DNA from: Fragilaria crotonensis
Taxonomy: Eukaryota > Bacillariophyta > Fragilariophyceae > Fragilariales > Fragilariaceae
DNA: 44,768 bases
Direction: 5' to 3'
NCBI GenBank assembly: GCA_022925895.1
Contig: JAKSYS010000517.1
Span: forward strand, 1-44,768
Positions within the stretch are counted from its first letter, which is position 1, and every line of letters starts with the position of its first letter. Under the pieces are notes generated by a model. That model had not been told where the DNA came from and ran no database searches. It was given only the letters and a program-made list of their open reading frames with translations. Made by a program: the position numbers and the translations under genes. Positions 20,121 to 32,323 of the stretch are shown here, piece by piece.

Positions 20121-21827
20121 AAAGCAATGGTTGCCTTATGTTTTCGTCTGGCTATTGCTAAATCATTCCGCGGTACGCCGCTGGGTGTGGGTACACAGTA
20201 CCGGCCTACCGGCCAGTACATGGTGACAATCCTATAATTAGGTTTCATTTTTTTAGGAGGTGGCTTCCTTTGGCATGCTTGTAAAGGTCATACTAAGGAT
20301 TACATTCACAACTATTTAGAAAGATACCTGTTCATATCATGATATTACATTCAGGTTGTCAAATGTTATTCCTGTATATTTTCTGAAAAGAGGGAGTACA
20401 AGTGACAGGATACAGTCTCTAGTCTCAAGTCTCCAGGCCTTCGGGTCTTCAGGGCTTCAGACCTCAAGGCCTGTACAGGCATACGGGCCTACAGGGAGCA
20501 GTCCTACAGTTCACTTCTACAGTCTAGAGTCAACAGGTTACGAACATGCTATGTATTGCTATCACACGCCGATTATGAGCACAGCCCACAAACAATGAGC
20601 CATGATGCCACCATCCATGATGAAAGCTATTCCGAGAATCGTACAAGCTAACTTGGAGTACTGTACCAGCGTACAAGTAGACTGCTGGATGATATCGTAC
20701 ATACAAGCTATGATAATCGCTACGATACACGTTGCTATGACAAAAGCGATGATACAAGGGATACAAGCGATGATACAAGCAATGACATGCCGGAGTACGA
20801 GTACAGTTCAAAATGCGAACGACGACGGAGATACAGCCTACATGTACATGCTACGCGCACAAGCTACTCCAAATCTCCAAATTGTATGTCATATGTGGTC
20901 ATACGTCATGCGACACTCGGGACATTGCAAGCCTCCATGCTCCCATCGCAAGCCATATGTCAGAAGTCACACATCTACAGAACAGGTCACACGTCTCTCA
21001 AAGTTTAATCTTGGGTTGCTTGAGAACACTCCGAGAGTGGACATCTCAGAGAAACATTTTGCGTATCATAGAAATATTTATCTTTCTTCGCCTGAATTCG
21101 AAACCGTAATTTGCCGGACATTCCTGAGGGTGACATCTGAGGGTTAGATTCTCGGTCGTACGATTCTACAGGCAATACTGTGATGGGTAGTGCGCGCACC
21201 TGGCCTACTACTAGGACTCGGAATATAGAAATGATGCGTGTTCCACACATGTCCGTGTCAACGCGCCATCACTGGAAGAAATTTTTGTCGCATAGCAATG
21301 CTGGAGTGAGTCCGTTGATTGTCAAGTTTAGTAATAGTGATACCTGCACAACGTATGTACCGTTGAACGGTCGACTCTCAATGAGCTAAAAATGTCGAAA
21401 CAAAAGACATCGAACAGCAGTCCAGTTGCATCTAGGGGGTTCGTATTTTGAATGTCTCGTACCTTACGGCGATAAAATGAATCTCACGTAGCTATCTTAG
21501 TATCCCACCTTCCCATCTTCATCAACATCATCTATGAACACCCTATCAGGAATCAGGACCATCTGCTGGACTGAAATCGATCTTCTACGACTAATTCGTT
21601 ACTAATTCCAACTAATTCCTTGTGGTGCACCCTTCACACTTCACACCGCGTATTTGTCGTGTCCCCATCATCGACTTCTGTTTTTTTTGAAGACTCAGTA
21701 TTTGTAACTTATCTGAGTACGACTGAACTCATTCGTCAAGGGCATTGTTACCACCACCCACGAAGGACACAACCAAACCCATAATCCAGTCCTACGACAA
21801 TTGACAGAATACGTCATAACCAATAGC
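20121..21827. other. Intergenic region upstream of the transporter array, with short imperfect repeats
   Basis: No supported gene. 20400-20530 contains imperfect repeats of CAGGCCT/TACAGG-type words. 20640-20790 contains repeated GATGATACAAG and TACAAGC words. The longest plus-strand frame (20602-21147) is built from these repeats and is not protein-like. The proximal promoter of the first transporter should lie in about 21500-21827; I see no confident core element. Confidence 0.45.
20640..20790 (+). repeat. Imperfect short tandem repeats (GATGATACAAG / TACAAGC)
   Basis: The word AGCGATGATACAAG and relatives (GGGATACAAG, TACATACAAGCTATGATA) recur with small changes across about 150 bp. Confidence 0.6.
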
Positions 21828-23284
21828 ATGGCACCAGTTCTCGAACAGAACCATAATGGGGGAGTTGACAGTGCTCCAGTCACCTCAAACGATGCCAGTT
21901 TGATGGAAGACGTTGATATAGGGGGTACCAATACGACGGACGACGCTGCTGAACCGCCAGAGCCAAAGCCGACCAAAACATGCACCCAGAAGCTTGTTGA
22001 TTTCTATTGGAAGTATGACTTTTTGGTTCTTCTCATTGTGGTTGTTCTCTTGGCGAAGGCTTACCCTCCACTTGGAGCCAAGTATCTTGCTCCCAAAATC
22101 ACCGCCACCTGGATCGCTGTCTGGTACATTTTCTGTAAGTCATCACTCACTGCTTCTCTGATTAGTCGTCATTGGCTGCTGTCTTGTTGTTGCTATTGTT
22201 CTTGTTGTACGAATGGAAACGAGAGATACTCACATGGCTTCAAAAACACTGTTTTTTCACTATGTATCACGCAGTCATTTCGGGTCTGTCGTTGAGGACG
22301 GAAGAATTCAAGGATGCTTTTAAGCAAATCAAGTTTCATACGTTTATCCAGACATACAACTTCTTGTTCATTTCAAGCATTGTCTATGGATTTACCAGAC
22401 TTTTGATTTCAACGGGTGCTTTGGATAAAAACTTGGCTGACGGCATGGTCATTTGCGGTTGCCTGCCGATGGCCATTAACATGGTCATTATTCTTACCAA
22501 AACTGCGGACGGAGATGATGGTTGTGCGGTGTTCAACTCGGCATTTGGGAACATGTTGGGGGTCTTTTTGAGCCCCATCTTGATCCTTGGCTACCTTGGG
22601 GTTTACGGAGACGTTGATCTGGGAGACATCTTTTACAAACTCGCCCTTCGAGTTGTGCTTCCTATAATTGTCGGTCAACTGCTTCAGAGGTTCTCCAAGA
22701 CAGTTTCTGACTTTGCCTACAAATACAGGTGGTATCTGAGCAAATCACAGATGTACGCTCTCATCTTCATTGTGTACACTGTCTTTTGCGAAACCTTCTC
22801 CACAGGAACGTCAGTTGGAGTTGGCGACTTTGTTTTGGTCCTCTTTTTGCAGCTCATTCTATTGGTTTCCTTCATGATTGTTGCGTGGTATGCCCTCAAA
22901 TGCGTGTTCCCCAAGGAGCCGAAATTGCGTGTGACTGGAGTTATGGGGTGCACATTTAAGACCATTTCATTGGGTGTGCCACTCATCAACGCCATGTACG
23001 AAGGCAGCCCAGACTTGGCATTGTTCATTCTTCCATTGTTGATGTGGTATCCCATGCAACTGGCGATTGGGTCGATTCTGGCACCAAAATTCTACAAGTT
23101 TGTGCAACAGCAGAAGGCGGAACTTGCCTGTGCTGGTGTCATTGTTGACGAGGAGGTCGCCCCCACGGAAGTCGGAGCTGGAGATGCCGCTTCGGTAGAT
23201 TCGGAGGACAACAACCGTCCGCGCCCGACTGGCGAAGCGTCCGCTGTTGTTGACGTTGAGGCACCTGACGCACCCAAGAATTAG
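21828..23284 (+). CDS. SLC10A7-like (SBF-like) membrane transporter, tandem copy 1
   Basis: Two exons, 21828-22134 and 22275-23284, with a 140-bp phase-1 GT-AG intron (donor GTAAGT), give 438 residues. The ATG at 21828 starts a hydrophilic acidic N-tail of about 60 residues. The membrane core follows: FLVLLIVVVLLAKAYPPLG, then across the splice site FFISGLSLRTEEF, CLPMAINMVIILTKT (about 165-180), NSAFGNMLGVFLSP, PIIVGQLLQR, FIVYTVFCETFS, KTISLGVPLINAMYEG and a LPLLMWYPMQLAIGSILAPK end. These match the bile acid:sodium symporter superfamily, closest in motif order to SLC10A7 (Pfam SBF_like), with about ten membrane helices expected. The C-tail is acidic. The substrate is unknown; animal SLC10A7 is linked to calcium handling and glycosylation rather than bile acid uptake. 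Confidence 0.9.
22135..22274 (+). other. Intron of transporter copy 1
   Basis: GTAAGT donor and CACGCAG acceptor, 140 bp, phase 1. Splicing restores IFFISGLSL, matching the exon junction of the other three copies. Confidence 0.85.
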
Positions 23285-24881
23285 GGTGTGCACGTGAGAA
23301 GTGGTGGGTTGGTTGGATTCCATGTGGTTGTGCACATTGCAAGGCCTTCACAGCTGAGGGAATGCTCCATGATTTTTCTTTATTTAGGTTTTTTACTAAT
23401 GTATTGTAAGTCTGTGATTTTGCTACGCATGCGAACGTCAAACACATAGAAAGGGTTTCATACGTGACCATGGCGGTGGTGCCGTGCTTGCATGACACAA
23501 CTACCGTGCAGTGGTTTTTCTTGCAGAAAAAGTGAACATAAATGAGCTGCATCACGTGATTTTTAGCATCTTCACTCCATTTTGAATGCAAGTGCACTCG
23601 GAGCACACAACCTCACGCGAGTCTGCGACTACACCAAGGCACAACGACGCTGCGATCCAGCAATTTCGACTGCCACAGTACCACCTCTCCTCCATAAACG
23701 GCGTGGCAGCTACTATTTCAGCGTGTGCCGTCATGGTATGCTTGTCAGAACAATGTGGATCTCTATTCGTAGCAATCCATCGTTCTTTGGACGTGTGTGT
23801 CACTGGGTATGGTGACTACTTATACTACTCTGCTAGCTAGTAGTGTGTACCCCCATGGACGTGCTTCAGCTAGCATTTTCAAGGAGAGCGTCAGTCCAGG
23901 AATGACAGTGGGCATACATACCTCACAAGGGCGCCATTTTCGTACTACAGTCGTATCGAAAATGTTGTGTTATCCCTGTCGTCTTTTACGGAATACAGCG
24001 ATTGCAATGCGTCAAAATGTTTGAACCACAAGAACTTGCGACGAGACAGAATTGTCGTTCAACGGATTCAATCGTAAAACTCCCTCCGATCCGCACTTTT
24101 AAGAGAGAGAGATTCTCGCCCGTCTCGTCGTTCACACACGTGCGCCACATGAGTTGTCGTCGGTTGCATATAGTAGTATGCTTCTATTACAGGAGACCGT
24201 ACTCCGAGTACAAGCGGTAAGTTGTACTCGGAGTAGTAGTATCATTTCACACCTCGTTGAAACCCCAGTCGGGGTTCGGGTGCTCAGCACGTGCCGTGTA
24301 GTTATAGGAGCAGCCGGTGCTCCAAGCACTCCGATAATCGCATAAAAACTAAGTAGCTTCGTATGATACTGTACACTGTACATACAACCCAGATGAGGGA
24401 GGGAGGAGGGAAACTTGCATTCTCCAAGTCCTCCGAGCTCCGACTAATATTCTGGAGTATGAATGCCTACAACATACACGTACTCGAGCTCTAGTAGAGA
24501 GCACCGGATGTAGTATTATGTGTTTATCTCCGTCAGACATGAGAGTTCCTTTCTTCCGACTCGTTCATCCCCTGTATAGGATGAGAAAATGTAATAGTAA
24601 ATGATCCACATATTTTAACATCCGAGTATCGGCACGCATGGAATACGTTGGATGGTTGGTAATCTGAATGAGCGTTGGGTCTGAAAAGCAAATGTATTCA
24701 TACACAAGAAATGTATATTGATTGACAAATTTTGTCAAACTCATTTCAAACTTGTGATACATAGGAATATATAAAGAACTACAATCTGTAGTTTCCTCTA
24801 AATGATGATATCGCTGATGAAAATGTTCTGACGCCAAGATTGTTTTCCACTTCCCGAACACAAATCTTCGTCCTCGTCATA
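23285..24881. other. Intergenic region between transporter copies 1 and 2
   Basis: No supported gene. A pair of GTACTCCGAGTAC / GTACTCGGAGTA words lies at about 24196-24238. Short frames on both strands are not protein-like. Confidence 0.45.
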
Positions 24882-26263
24882 ATGGATGCAAATGATTCCG
24901 CGGATAATACCTTCACCCACGATGGGGTAGAAGCGCCCTCTTGGGAAGAAGGGGGCGTTATTCATATGGAAAACATTGAGCTGGAACTGAAGGACACCGA
25001 AAACGCAACCGCCGAGTCAAAGGATGAACACTCCACGGTTTCGTCTGGGCGGCAACACTGGTGCCAAATACTTGCCAAGATCTACCGGGACTATGACTTT
25101 TTGGTACTGCTGTTGGCATCGGTACCTCTGGCGAAAGCATTTCCGCAACTGGGAGCCGAGTACCTACAACCCCAGATCACCGCATCATGGATTGCTGTCA
25201 TGTATATCTTTCGTAAGTACTTTGCAACCCTGAATGCCAACCCCATACCCTTTTGCAGCGTCATTTGACTAACGCACACGCAGTTATATCGGGTCTATCT
25301 CTCAGGACCGATGAATTCAAATCTGCCTTTAAGCAAATCTATTTTCATCTTCTTGTTCAGATTTTCAACTTCTTTATCCTATCCAGTGTCATTTATGGAT
25401 TCAGTCGAATTTTGATTTCCACAGGGGTGATGATACCAGCCTTGGCCGATGGAATCCTTATCTGTGCCTGCCTACCAATGGCAATTAATATGGTCATTAT
25501 TCTTTCCAACACATCACACGGTGATGAAGGGGTCGCCGTGCTCAATTCCGCGCTTGGAAATCTTTTGGGAGTCTTTCTGAGTCCACTGTTAATAACGGGG
25601 TACCTGGGGGTGTCCGGAGACGTTGATCTCGTGGACATTTTCTATAAACTGGCGATTCGTGTTGTTGTTCCCCTCGTGGTTGGTCAAGTGTTGCAAAAAA
25701 TGTCCAAGACAGTTTCCGAATTTGCGAATACGTACAAGACCCAGCTGAGCAAGTCGCAAATGTACGCGCTCCTGTATGTTGTGTACACTGTCTTCTGCGA
25801 TTCCTTTGCCAACCAGAGCAATGTTGCGATCGGATACTTCTTGTTGGTGCTACTATTCCAGTTCCTACTCCTAATCTTCTTCACGGTCGTGGCCTGGTAT
25901 GTGTTGCGATTCCTGTACCGCGATGAGCCTGAATTGCGCGTCACGGGGCTGTTTGCCTGTACATACAAGACCATTTCATTGGGAGTGCCCATTATTAATG
26001 CCCTGTACGAAGGAAGTCCGAATCTGGCGCTGTACATACTGCCGGCACTCATGTGGTATCCGTTGCAACTCGTCATTGGTTCGTTTCTGGCACCCAAGCT
26101 GCGAGAGTTTGTGCGTCGAGAAAATGAACGACTCCTCGCGGATCGTGTCGTTGTCGTCGGTGTTCCAGATGGCAATGATGAGAAGTATGACGGCTCGACG
26201 AAGGACAATTCGGAAGCATCGGATCCCCACGATGAGTCTCTCATAAGTGACGTGGAAGTGTGA
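24882..26263 (+). CDS. SLC10A7-like membrane transporter, tandem copy 2
   Basis: Exons 24882-25212 and 25284-26263, with a 71-bp phase-1 intron (GTAAGT...ACGCAG), give 436 residues. The ATG at 24882 begins a long acidic N-tail (about 75 residues, e.g. ENIELELKDTENATAE). The core is like copy 1: FLVLLLASVPLAKAFPQLG, ISGLSLRTDEF, CLPMAINMVIILSNTSHGDEG, NSALGNLLGVFLSP, KTISLGVPIINALYEG, LPALMWYPLQLVIGSFLAPK. The C-tail is again acidic. It is closer to copy 1 than to copies 3 and 4 by tail length and core wording. The short-motif tract AGTACCTGTACACTGTACAC follows the gene at about 26540. Confidence 0.9.
25213..25283 (+). other. Intron of transporter copy 2
   Basis: 71 bp, GTAAGT donor, ACGCAG acceptor, phase 1, at the same codon position as in the other copies. 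Confidence 0.85.
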
Positions 26264-27115
26264 GGATGGCAGTCGGCCCCGCTCCTCCGTTGTAATTGCT
26301 GTGTAGCGCTTGTTTGCACTAACGAGTATCCTATCCACTTCAAACCCAACTTATATCCTACGCTTTCTGCCACAGCGCTCTGAGTTGCGATTTACTCATC
26401 CCATTCGGTAGCATAAATAGCTTCCAACAATCCATCCGAAATCACAAAGCATTGCTGTTATCTCAGTTTCGTACAAGTTCGTTCTGATGCTCACGATTTC
26501 AACGGAGGGAACAAAACATTATGAGTGTACTAAAAGACTACAGTACCTGTACACTGTACACTACTAGAGTACCTGGCATACAAGTGGCAAGATCGTACGA
26601 TCTCCATTTTCTGACGCATGAGGAGTTTATTTCCTCTTTGAAAAACATGGTACTGTCGTAACAGGTTATTTTACATAGCAGTGGCATTTTATATTCGAGA
26701 CGCAGAATTACGTCATCAAGTCTCAAACGGCCACCGTACACACGCATTTCTACGAATGAATTGGTTCTCTTTTTCGACACTATGGCCGTATGGTGAAGCA
26801 GGTGGACCGGTATTTGTACTCGTAGTTGGTAATACTTGGAGTGCCAGTACATCCAACTTGTCTTCAGGTGTGGAAATACCGGTAGCCGGTAGTATGATAC
26901 AACCAATATATCATAGTATGATACGTATTCTACAGATACAACATGGTCAGGTGCTAACAATCTATCTTATATCTACCGTACTACCGTACTACAGTACTAT
27001 TCAAAAACGGCTGGTATGAAGAAAGCGTTCTCGTCGTTGTCAGTTCTCAGACGTGCACATCACAAAGTCGTCTTTGATCCGATTCCAGACGAGGATTGTG
27101 ATATAGAGCATCAGC
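26264..27115. other. Intergenic region between transporter copies 2 and 3
   Basis: No supported gene. It contains clusters of TGTACACTGTACAC (about 26550) and of CCGGTAGTATGATAC, TAGTATGATACGTA and TACCGTACTACCGTACTAC words (about 26880-26995), related to the short-motif tract at 13640-13980. Confidence 0.45.
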
Positions 27116-28436
27116 ATGAAGGAAACGGCGTCGTTAAGCAATACTTCCTCCACGGATGACGAAGGAACCAACCAGATCTCAACCTTTAAACAAAAGTTTG
27201 TTGAGTTCTACAATGCATACGAAATTCTCATTCTCTTTGTCGCTGCAATCTTTATTGCTAGAGCCTATCCTCCACTTGGTGCCAAGTATTTGTTTCCTCA
27301 GATCACTGCAAAATGGATTGCGGTTGTCTTCATCTTTGGTGCGTTGCTTTACTTGCTTTCAAACTTCTCGAGGTCATAACTGACCGTTGCATATTCTTTC
27401 ATCCTTGCTCACATCTACACCCAACAAACGTGTTCGTTACTTTTGGTTCCTTTCGCACACAGTTGTGGCCGGATTGGACCTCAAAACGGAGGAATTCCAA
27501 TCGGCTTCTAGGGAAATATTCTTCAACGCTTATCTGCAGGTCTTCAACTTTGGTGCAGTCTCTCTGTTGGTCTATGAATTCTCCCGCATGTTGTTGAAGA
27601 CAGGAGCACTTATCGAACCTTTGGCCGATGGCATGGTCATTTGTTCCTGTCTCCCCATGGCCATAAACATGGTATTGATATTGACTAAAACCTCAGGTGG
27701 AGACGAAGCCGCAGCCATTCTGAACGCAACCTTTGCCAACTTGATTGGCGTGTTTCTGAGTCCACTATTGATTTTGGGATACCTCGGCGTTTCAGACGAT
27801 GGTGTGAATCTTGTGGATGTGTTTTCTGAATTGGCCGTTCGCATTGTGATACCTTTGATTATCGGTCAGATCATTCACAAACGATCGACCCGCGCTGTCC
27901 AGTGGATGAAGACTTATGCCCGCTACGTCAAAAAAGCACAAATCGCAGCCCTTGTCTTCATTGTTTACACTGTTTTTTGCAGCACATTCTCCGCTGGGGC
28001 CCGTCTGCCCCTGGAGAGCGTCGTGTTGATGATGTTTCTTCAACTAGGCTTTCAGTGTAGCCTTACATTCGTGGCGTGGGTCTTGCTCCGATTTCTCTTT
28101 TTCGATAAACCGGAATTGCGTGTCATGGGATTGTTTGGTTGCACCCAGAAGACCGTCTCTGTCGGCGTACCACTCATCACCGCCATGTACGAGGGAAATC
28201 AGAATGTTGGACTTTACACACTCCCATTACTCATTTGGCATCCGACGCAACTTTTGATTGGATCCATTTTGGCACCCAAACTCAAGGCCTTTGTGGAACA
28301 AGAGAGACTGCGATTGAAAACTCAGGACCAGCAACAGCCAGGGACGACGAACGATCATGATTCTGCTATTGACGAGCAATCACCACTTGTTCCCAATGGA
28401 TCAAGTAGTACGGCACGTACCGCTACTTATGTTTGA
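27116..28436 (+). CDS. SLC10A7-like membrane transporter, tandem copy 3
   Basis: Exons 27116-27338 (223 nt) and 27463-28436 (974 nt), with a 124-bp phase-1 intron using GTGCGT, give 398 residues. The N-tail is short (about 35 residues). Core motifs: ILILFVAAIFIARAYPPLG, VVAGLDLKTEEF across the junction, CLPMAINMVLILTKTSGGDEA, FANLIGVFLSPLLI, PLIIGQIIHKRSTR, FIVYTVFCSTFS, KTVSVGVPLITAMYEG, LPLLIWHPTQLLIGSILAPK. The GGDEAAAILNA wording is very close to animal SLC10A7. The short C-tail ends TARTATYV. Exon lengths equal those of copy 4 exactly, and similarity continues beyond the stop, so copies 3 and 4 are recent duplicates. Confidence 0.9.
27339..27462 (+). other. Intron of transporter copy 3
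   Basis: 124 bp, GTGCGT donor, CACACAG acceptor, phase 1. The intron sequence is only partly alike between copies 3 and 4. Confidence 0.8.
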
Positions 28437-28700
28437 TGAAGACGTGTGAACAAATACGTCGTGTCATCGACCTGGATTCTTTTCTCACTCAGATTGGTCT
28501 GGCCACATGCTATGCTGAAATGTTGTGTTCGATTTGTTGTAATGTACTCATACATACGCCGCCACTTTCTCGGGTTCGTCTGATTGGAAGACTTTTCGTC
28601 AAATGCTATACGCTAGTTCGTCGTCTAATTCAATATAAGCCTCACCGTTGTTTTCGCTTTTGCGGCTGTAGATCACTATACGCCATGTTTTGTCCCAATG
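28437..28700 (+). repeat. Duplicated 3' flank of transporter copy 3
   Basis: Collinear with 32324-32575 downstream of copy 4 (shared words TGATGAAGACGTGTGAA, ACTCAGATTGGTC, GGCCACATGCTATGCT, GGGTTCGT.TGATTGGA). The duplication unit therefore included the gene plus about 250 bp of 3' sequence. Confidence 0.75.
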
Positions 28701-30272
28701 GAGCTTGGTGCATGTAATTTTCATGCTATGCAAGTGAGCGACACCTCACCTTCAAGGTGCTTTGGTGACGTTAGTATCACGCATGCATTTGTCATATATA
28801 ATGACTTCTATGCATTCATTTTCCCAATATTGCTACATCTTGCATTTTCTCTCACTAAATCACCTTTTGTTGCCTGCCTTGCCTGCTGTTTTCTGTGGAT
28901 GGTATGGTACACCATACTGTACTGAACAACAAAGTTTAGATTTTGTCATGTCATTGCCATGCTCTCATTCTCTATCATTTCATAGTCAATCCATTTGCGT
29001 TCCATGTCATCATCTACTTGGAACTTCATTTGAATCCATTCTTTTATAGCGGTCATACCTTGCTTTAGAAGTACATCAATGCATTCATACGGTGATTGCA
29101 CAGGTCTTTGTAATGAAAAGCTTCTTGAGGTTCATCAGAGCTCCAGAATTGTACATAAATTTCACATTCCTACAACACAGCATTGACATTGGTGCATGCA
29201 TTTGGGAAACAAAATTCTGGTGGGTGTCATGTTACATGTTCTTAATGTGTACATTGAGATTCTGACAGCCATGGATTCTGTCTCTACTGATTCGATGATA
29301 TGAGACAATGTACAAACATCTAAACAAAATTTTTACTTGTTGATTTTGTTGTGCATTTTAATGACATGAGCAAAAATTGATGAAGAGACATGCACTGTGA
29401 AGGAATTCAATGGCAACAAACTTCCTGTGATTCAAAGAATTTTATGATGATGACCTGTTTTATACAACAAGGGGATCCAGCCCAAAAGAATTCACATCTA
29501 CACCTATCATGATGTAATAGCTAGTATAATCTGCTTTGTGTCATATAATTGAGTTTCACCGCTGAAAACATCTTTCATACACCATGGTACTATCGTGAAA
29601 CCTGCTGCTTGTTAAATCACAAAAACCATACCTAAAAGCATTGCTGGAAAGAGCAAGGGCCAGAGGCAAAAGTGACCAGAGATACTGGAAATAATCCAGA
29701 AGGATACATTATTAATTGAAGGAGTGAAAAATGTAAAAATAAATGAATGAAATTGAGTCAAGACCAGCTTCTTTGAGCAATGTGTGGACCTGCTGAGACT
29801 GAAGGGTCAACATCCAGCAAGCAAGTAAGGAAAACAGCCACCAAAAGTTATCCAAACCAGATCCTTTCAATTTTTTTACTACTACAACTTCTAAAAAAGA
29901 CACACATGGGAACTTAACTACTCAGGGGAACACTGTGCAACAAGATCTCATCAGGTACCCAACCTTGGCACCTTCTCTTTGACGAAGGAACAAAGAAGGA
30001 GGGGTATCAATTTACAGGTTCTTGCCAAATAACTTTCCTGCATGATTTGCACCCACATTCTCACAATGGAGAAGCAGGATGTAATCACCAGTAACAAACT
30101 ACTACTCACAAATCCATTACTCATACTATAACTACTAGTTGGCAGGCCCTTCATGATCTCAGCATATAATTGAGATAACCTCTTCCTAGTACCACCTACT
30201 CCTCCTTCATCATAACTCCACTTTCATCAGTGTTGCTTCCTGGTGGGCATCAATTCCAGCAGATGATGCATG
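28701..30272. other. AT-rich, CpG-poor spacer within the transporter array
   Basis: No supported gene or RNA. The stretch has no counterpart after copy 4, so it was probably inserted between copies 3 and 4 or lost elsewhere. Its composition resembles the fossil-rich regions at 15800-18140 and 8400-9300, suggesting an old unrecognised repeat. Confidence 0.4.
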
Positions 30273-30477
30273 GTCCGCAAACAGGGGCGAAATGACGAAG
30301 TTAGCGAATACCGTACTCTTCAGTTACCGTATGTGCAGTCAATGCCTGTCTGTCCACTGGTGTCAGGTGTCAGGTGTCAGGTCCGCAGACAGGGGCGAAA
30401 TGACGAAATTAGCGATTGCCGTACTCTTCAGTTACCGTATGCAGTCAAATGCCTGTCTGTCCACTGGTGTCAGATGC
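30273..30477 (+). repeat. Tandem duplication, period 108 bp
   Basis: Unit 1 starts at 30273 (GTCCGCAAACAGGGGCGAAA) and unit 2 at 30381 (GTCCGCAGACAGGGGCGAAA). Both continue through TACTCTTCAGTTACCGTATG and CTGTCTGTCCACTGGTGTCAG. The junction carries three TGTCAGG-type short repeats. It lies about 530-740 bp upstream of transporter copy 4. Confidence 0.9.
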
Positions 30478-31010
30478 GTGATGCGGTGATGCGTGATGCG
30501 TGTTGTGTGACGCGTGTCGATGGCTCGCGAAGTTGAACATGTACGAAGCGGCCGAAACGTGCAACAGGTCATATGGGACATAAATGTACCGTTACACAAC
30601 TCGAGTAGATGTGTTCGCTATTTGAGTGGAACACGAAAAACGTCATCACACTTTTCATACGGCCAGCGTCAGTGTTCGATGTATGACATACTACGTTGCG
30701 TGGCTTGTGCCGCCGTATGAAAGTTAACCGTGGATCGGATGTGATCTGTGATAGTCGAGTGGTCACAGAGCGAATTTTTTGCCTCAGACTGTTCGGCATA
30801 CTATATTTTTTAAACTTATTGTCGTTAATAGTCGTTATCTTGGTTGATGCCGTTCGTGTGCTTTTTCCTTTCTCTCCTTTTAAAAATACGAGGATTTTAC
30901 TCTACTACCGGTATAGGAGACTTCCCCATCTACATTCAACATTCGTCAGTCATCATAACACAAGGACGATTTTGACGACATTGCAGCCTTGTGCAATCTA
31001 GAGTACCAGC

Positions 31011-32323
31011 ATGAAGGAAACGGCCACCTTGAGTAATGACTGCCCCTTGAAGGACGAAGAAACAAACCACAGCTCCACGTTTCAACAAAAGGTTATTGAG
31101 TTCTATCATGAATACGAGCTTCTTATTCTCTTTGCCGTAGTCATCTTTCTTGCCAAAGCCTATCCTCCTCTCGGAGCTAAATACCTTTTGCCTCAGATCA
31201 CCGCAAAATGGATTGCGGTTGTCTTCATCTTTGGTGCGTTGCCTTGTTTTACTTTACTTCTGTCCTTCCATGGAGCTCCGCAATTGACCGTTGCACCCAC
31301 ATCATCATTGCTCACATGATCGCGCAAACTCGTTGGTTACCTTTCACAGTCGTGGCCGGATTGGGCCTCAAAACGGAGGAATTCGAATCGGCATCCAAGG
31401 AAATGCTATTTAACGCTTATCTGCAGTTCTTCAATTTCGGTGCAGTCTCTCTTTTGGTCTACGGATTTTCTCGCGTCTTGCTCAATACTGGAGCACTCGT
31501 CGAACCCTTGGCTGATGGCATGCTCATTTGTTCCTGCCTCCCCATGGCAATAAACATGGTGTTCATCTTGTCAAAATCCGCAGGTGGAGATGAAGCCGCG
31601 GCCATCTTGAATGCATCCTTTGCCAACTTGATTGGCGTGTTCATCAGTCCACTATTGATATTGGGATACCTGGGCGTTTCAGGAGACGGTGTGAATCTGG
31701 TGAATGTCTTTCTCAAATTGTCCGTTCGCATTGTGATACCCTTGATTATCGGTCAAATCATTCACAAACGATCGACCCGCGCAGTGGAGTTGATGAAAAC
31801 GTATGCCAACCATGTCAAGAAGGCACAAATCTACGCCCTCGTCTTTATCGTCTACACTGTCTTTTGCACCACTTTCTCCGCTAGGACCCGCATGCCCATG
31901 GGGAGCGTCATGTTGATGATATTTCTGCAGCTGGTCCTTTTGTGTGGCATTACTGTCGTGGCGTGGTTCCTACTACGATTTCTATTTTTCGATAAACCGG
32001 AATTGTGTGTCACGGGTTTGTTTGGATGCACCCACAAGACTGTTTCGGTTGGTATACCACTCATCAACGCAATGTACGAGGGAAATCTGAATGTTGGACT
32101 TTACACTCTCCCATTACTCATTTGGCATCCGATGCAACTTCTGGTTGGATCAATTTTAGCACCCAAACTCAAGGCCTATGTGGAACGAGAGAGACTGCGA
32201 TTGAAAATGCAAGACCAAGAGCTGCCCGTGACGACGAACGATCATGACTCTGCTTTTGACGAGCAGTCACCACTTGTTCTCCATGGATCAAGTGGTACCG
32301 CTAATACCGCTACTTATGTTTGA
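31011..32323 (+). CDS. SLC10A7-like membrane transporter, tandem copy 4
   Basis: Exons 31011-31233 (223 nt) and 31350-32323 (974 nt), with a 116-bp phase-1 intron, give 398 residues, the same as copy 3. The ATG context (CCAGC then ATGAAGGAAACGGC) is shared with copy 3. Core motifs: LLILFAVVIFLAKAYPPLG, VVAGLGLKTEEF, CLPMAINMVFILSKSAGGDEA, FANLIGVFISPLLI, PLIIGQIIHKRSTR, FIVYTVFCTTFS, KTVSVGIPLINAMYEG, LPLLIWHPMQLLVGSILAPK. It differs from copy 3 by scattered substitutions and no coding indels, which suggests both are under selection. The upstream region carries the 108-bp tandem duplication, which could give it different regulation. Confidence 0.9.
31234..31349 (+). other. Intron of transporter copy 4
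   Basis: 116 bp, GTGCGT donor, TTCACAG acceptor, phase 1. Confidence 0.8.

Noticed and set aside
20602-21147. 181-codon plus-strand open frame
   Set aside because: Composed of the local GATACAAG-type repeats; the Met/Ile-rich product is an artefact of repeat translation.
30273-30477. CRISPR-like array
   Set aside because: Only two long adjacent units with no spacers; this is a simple tandem duplication in a eukaryotic sequence.
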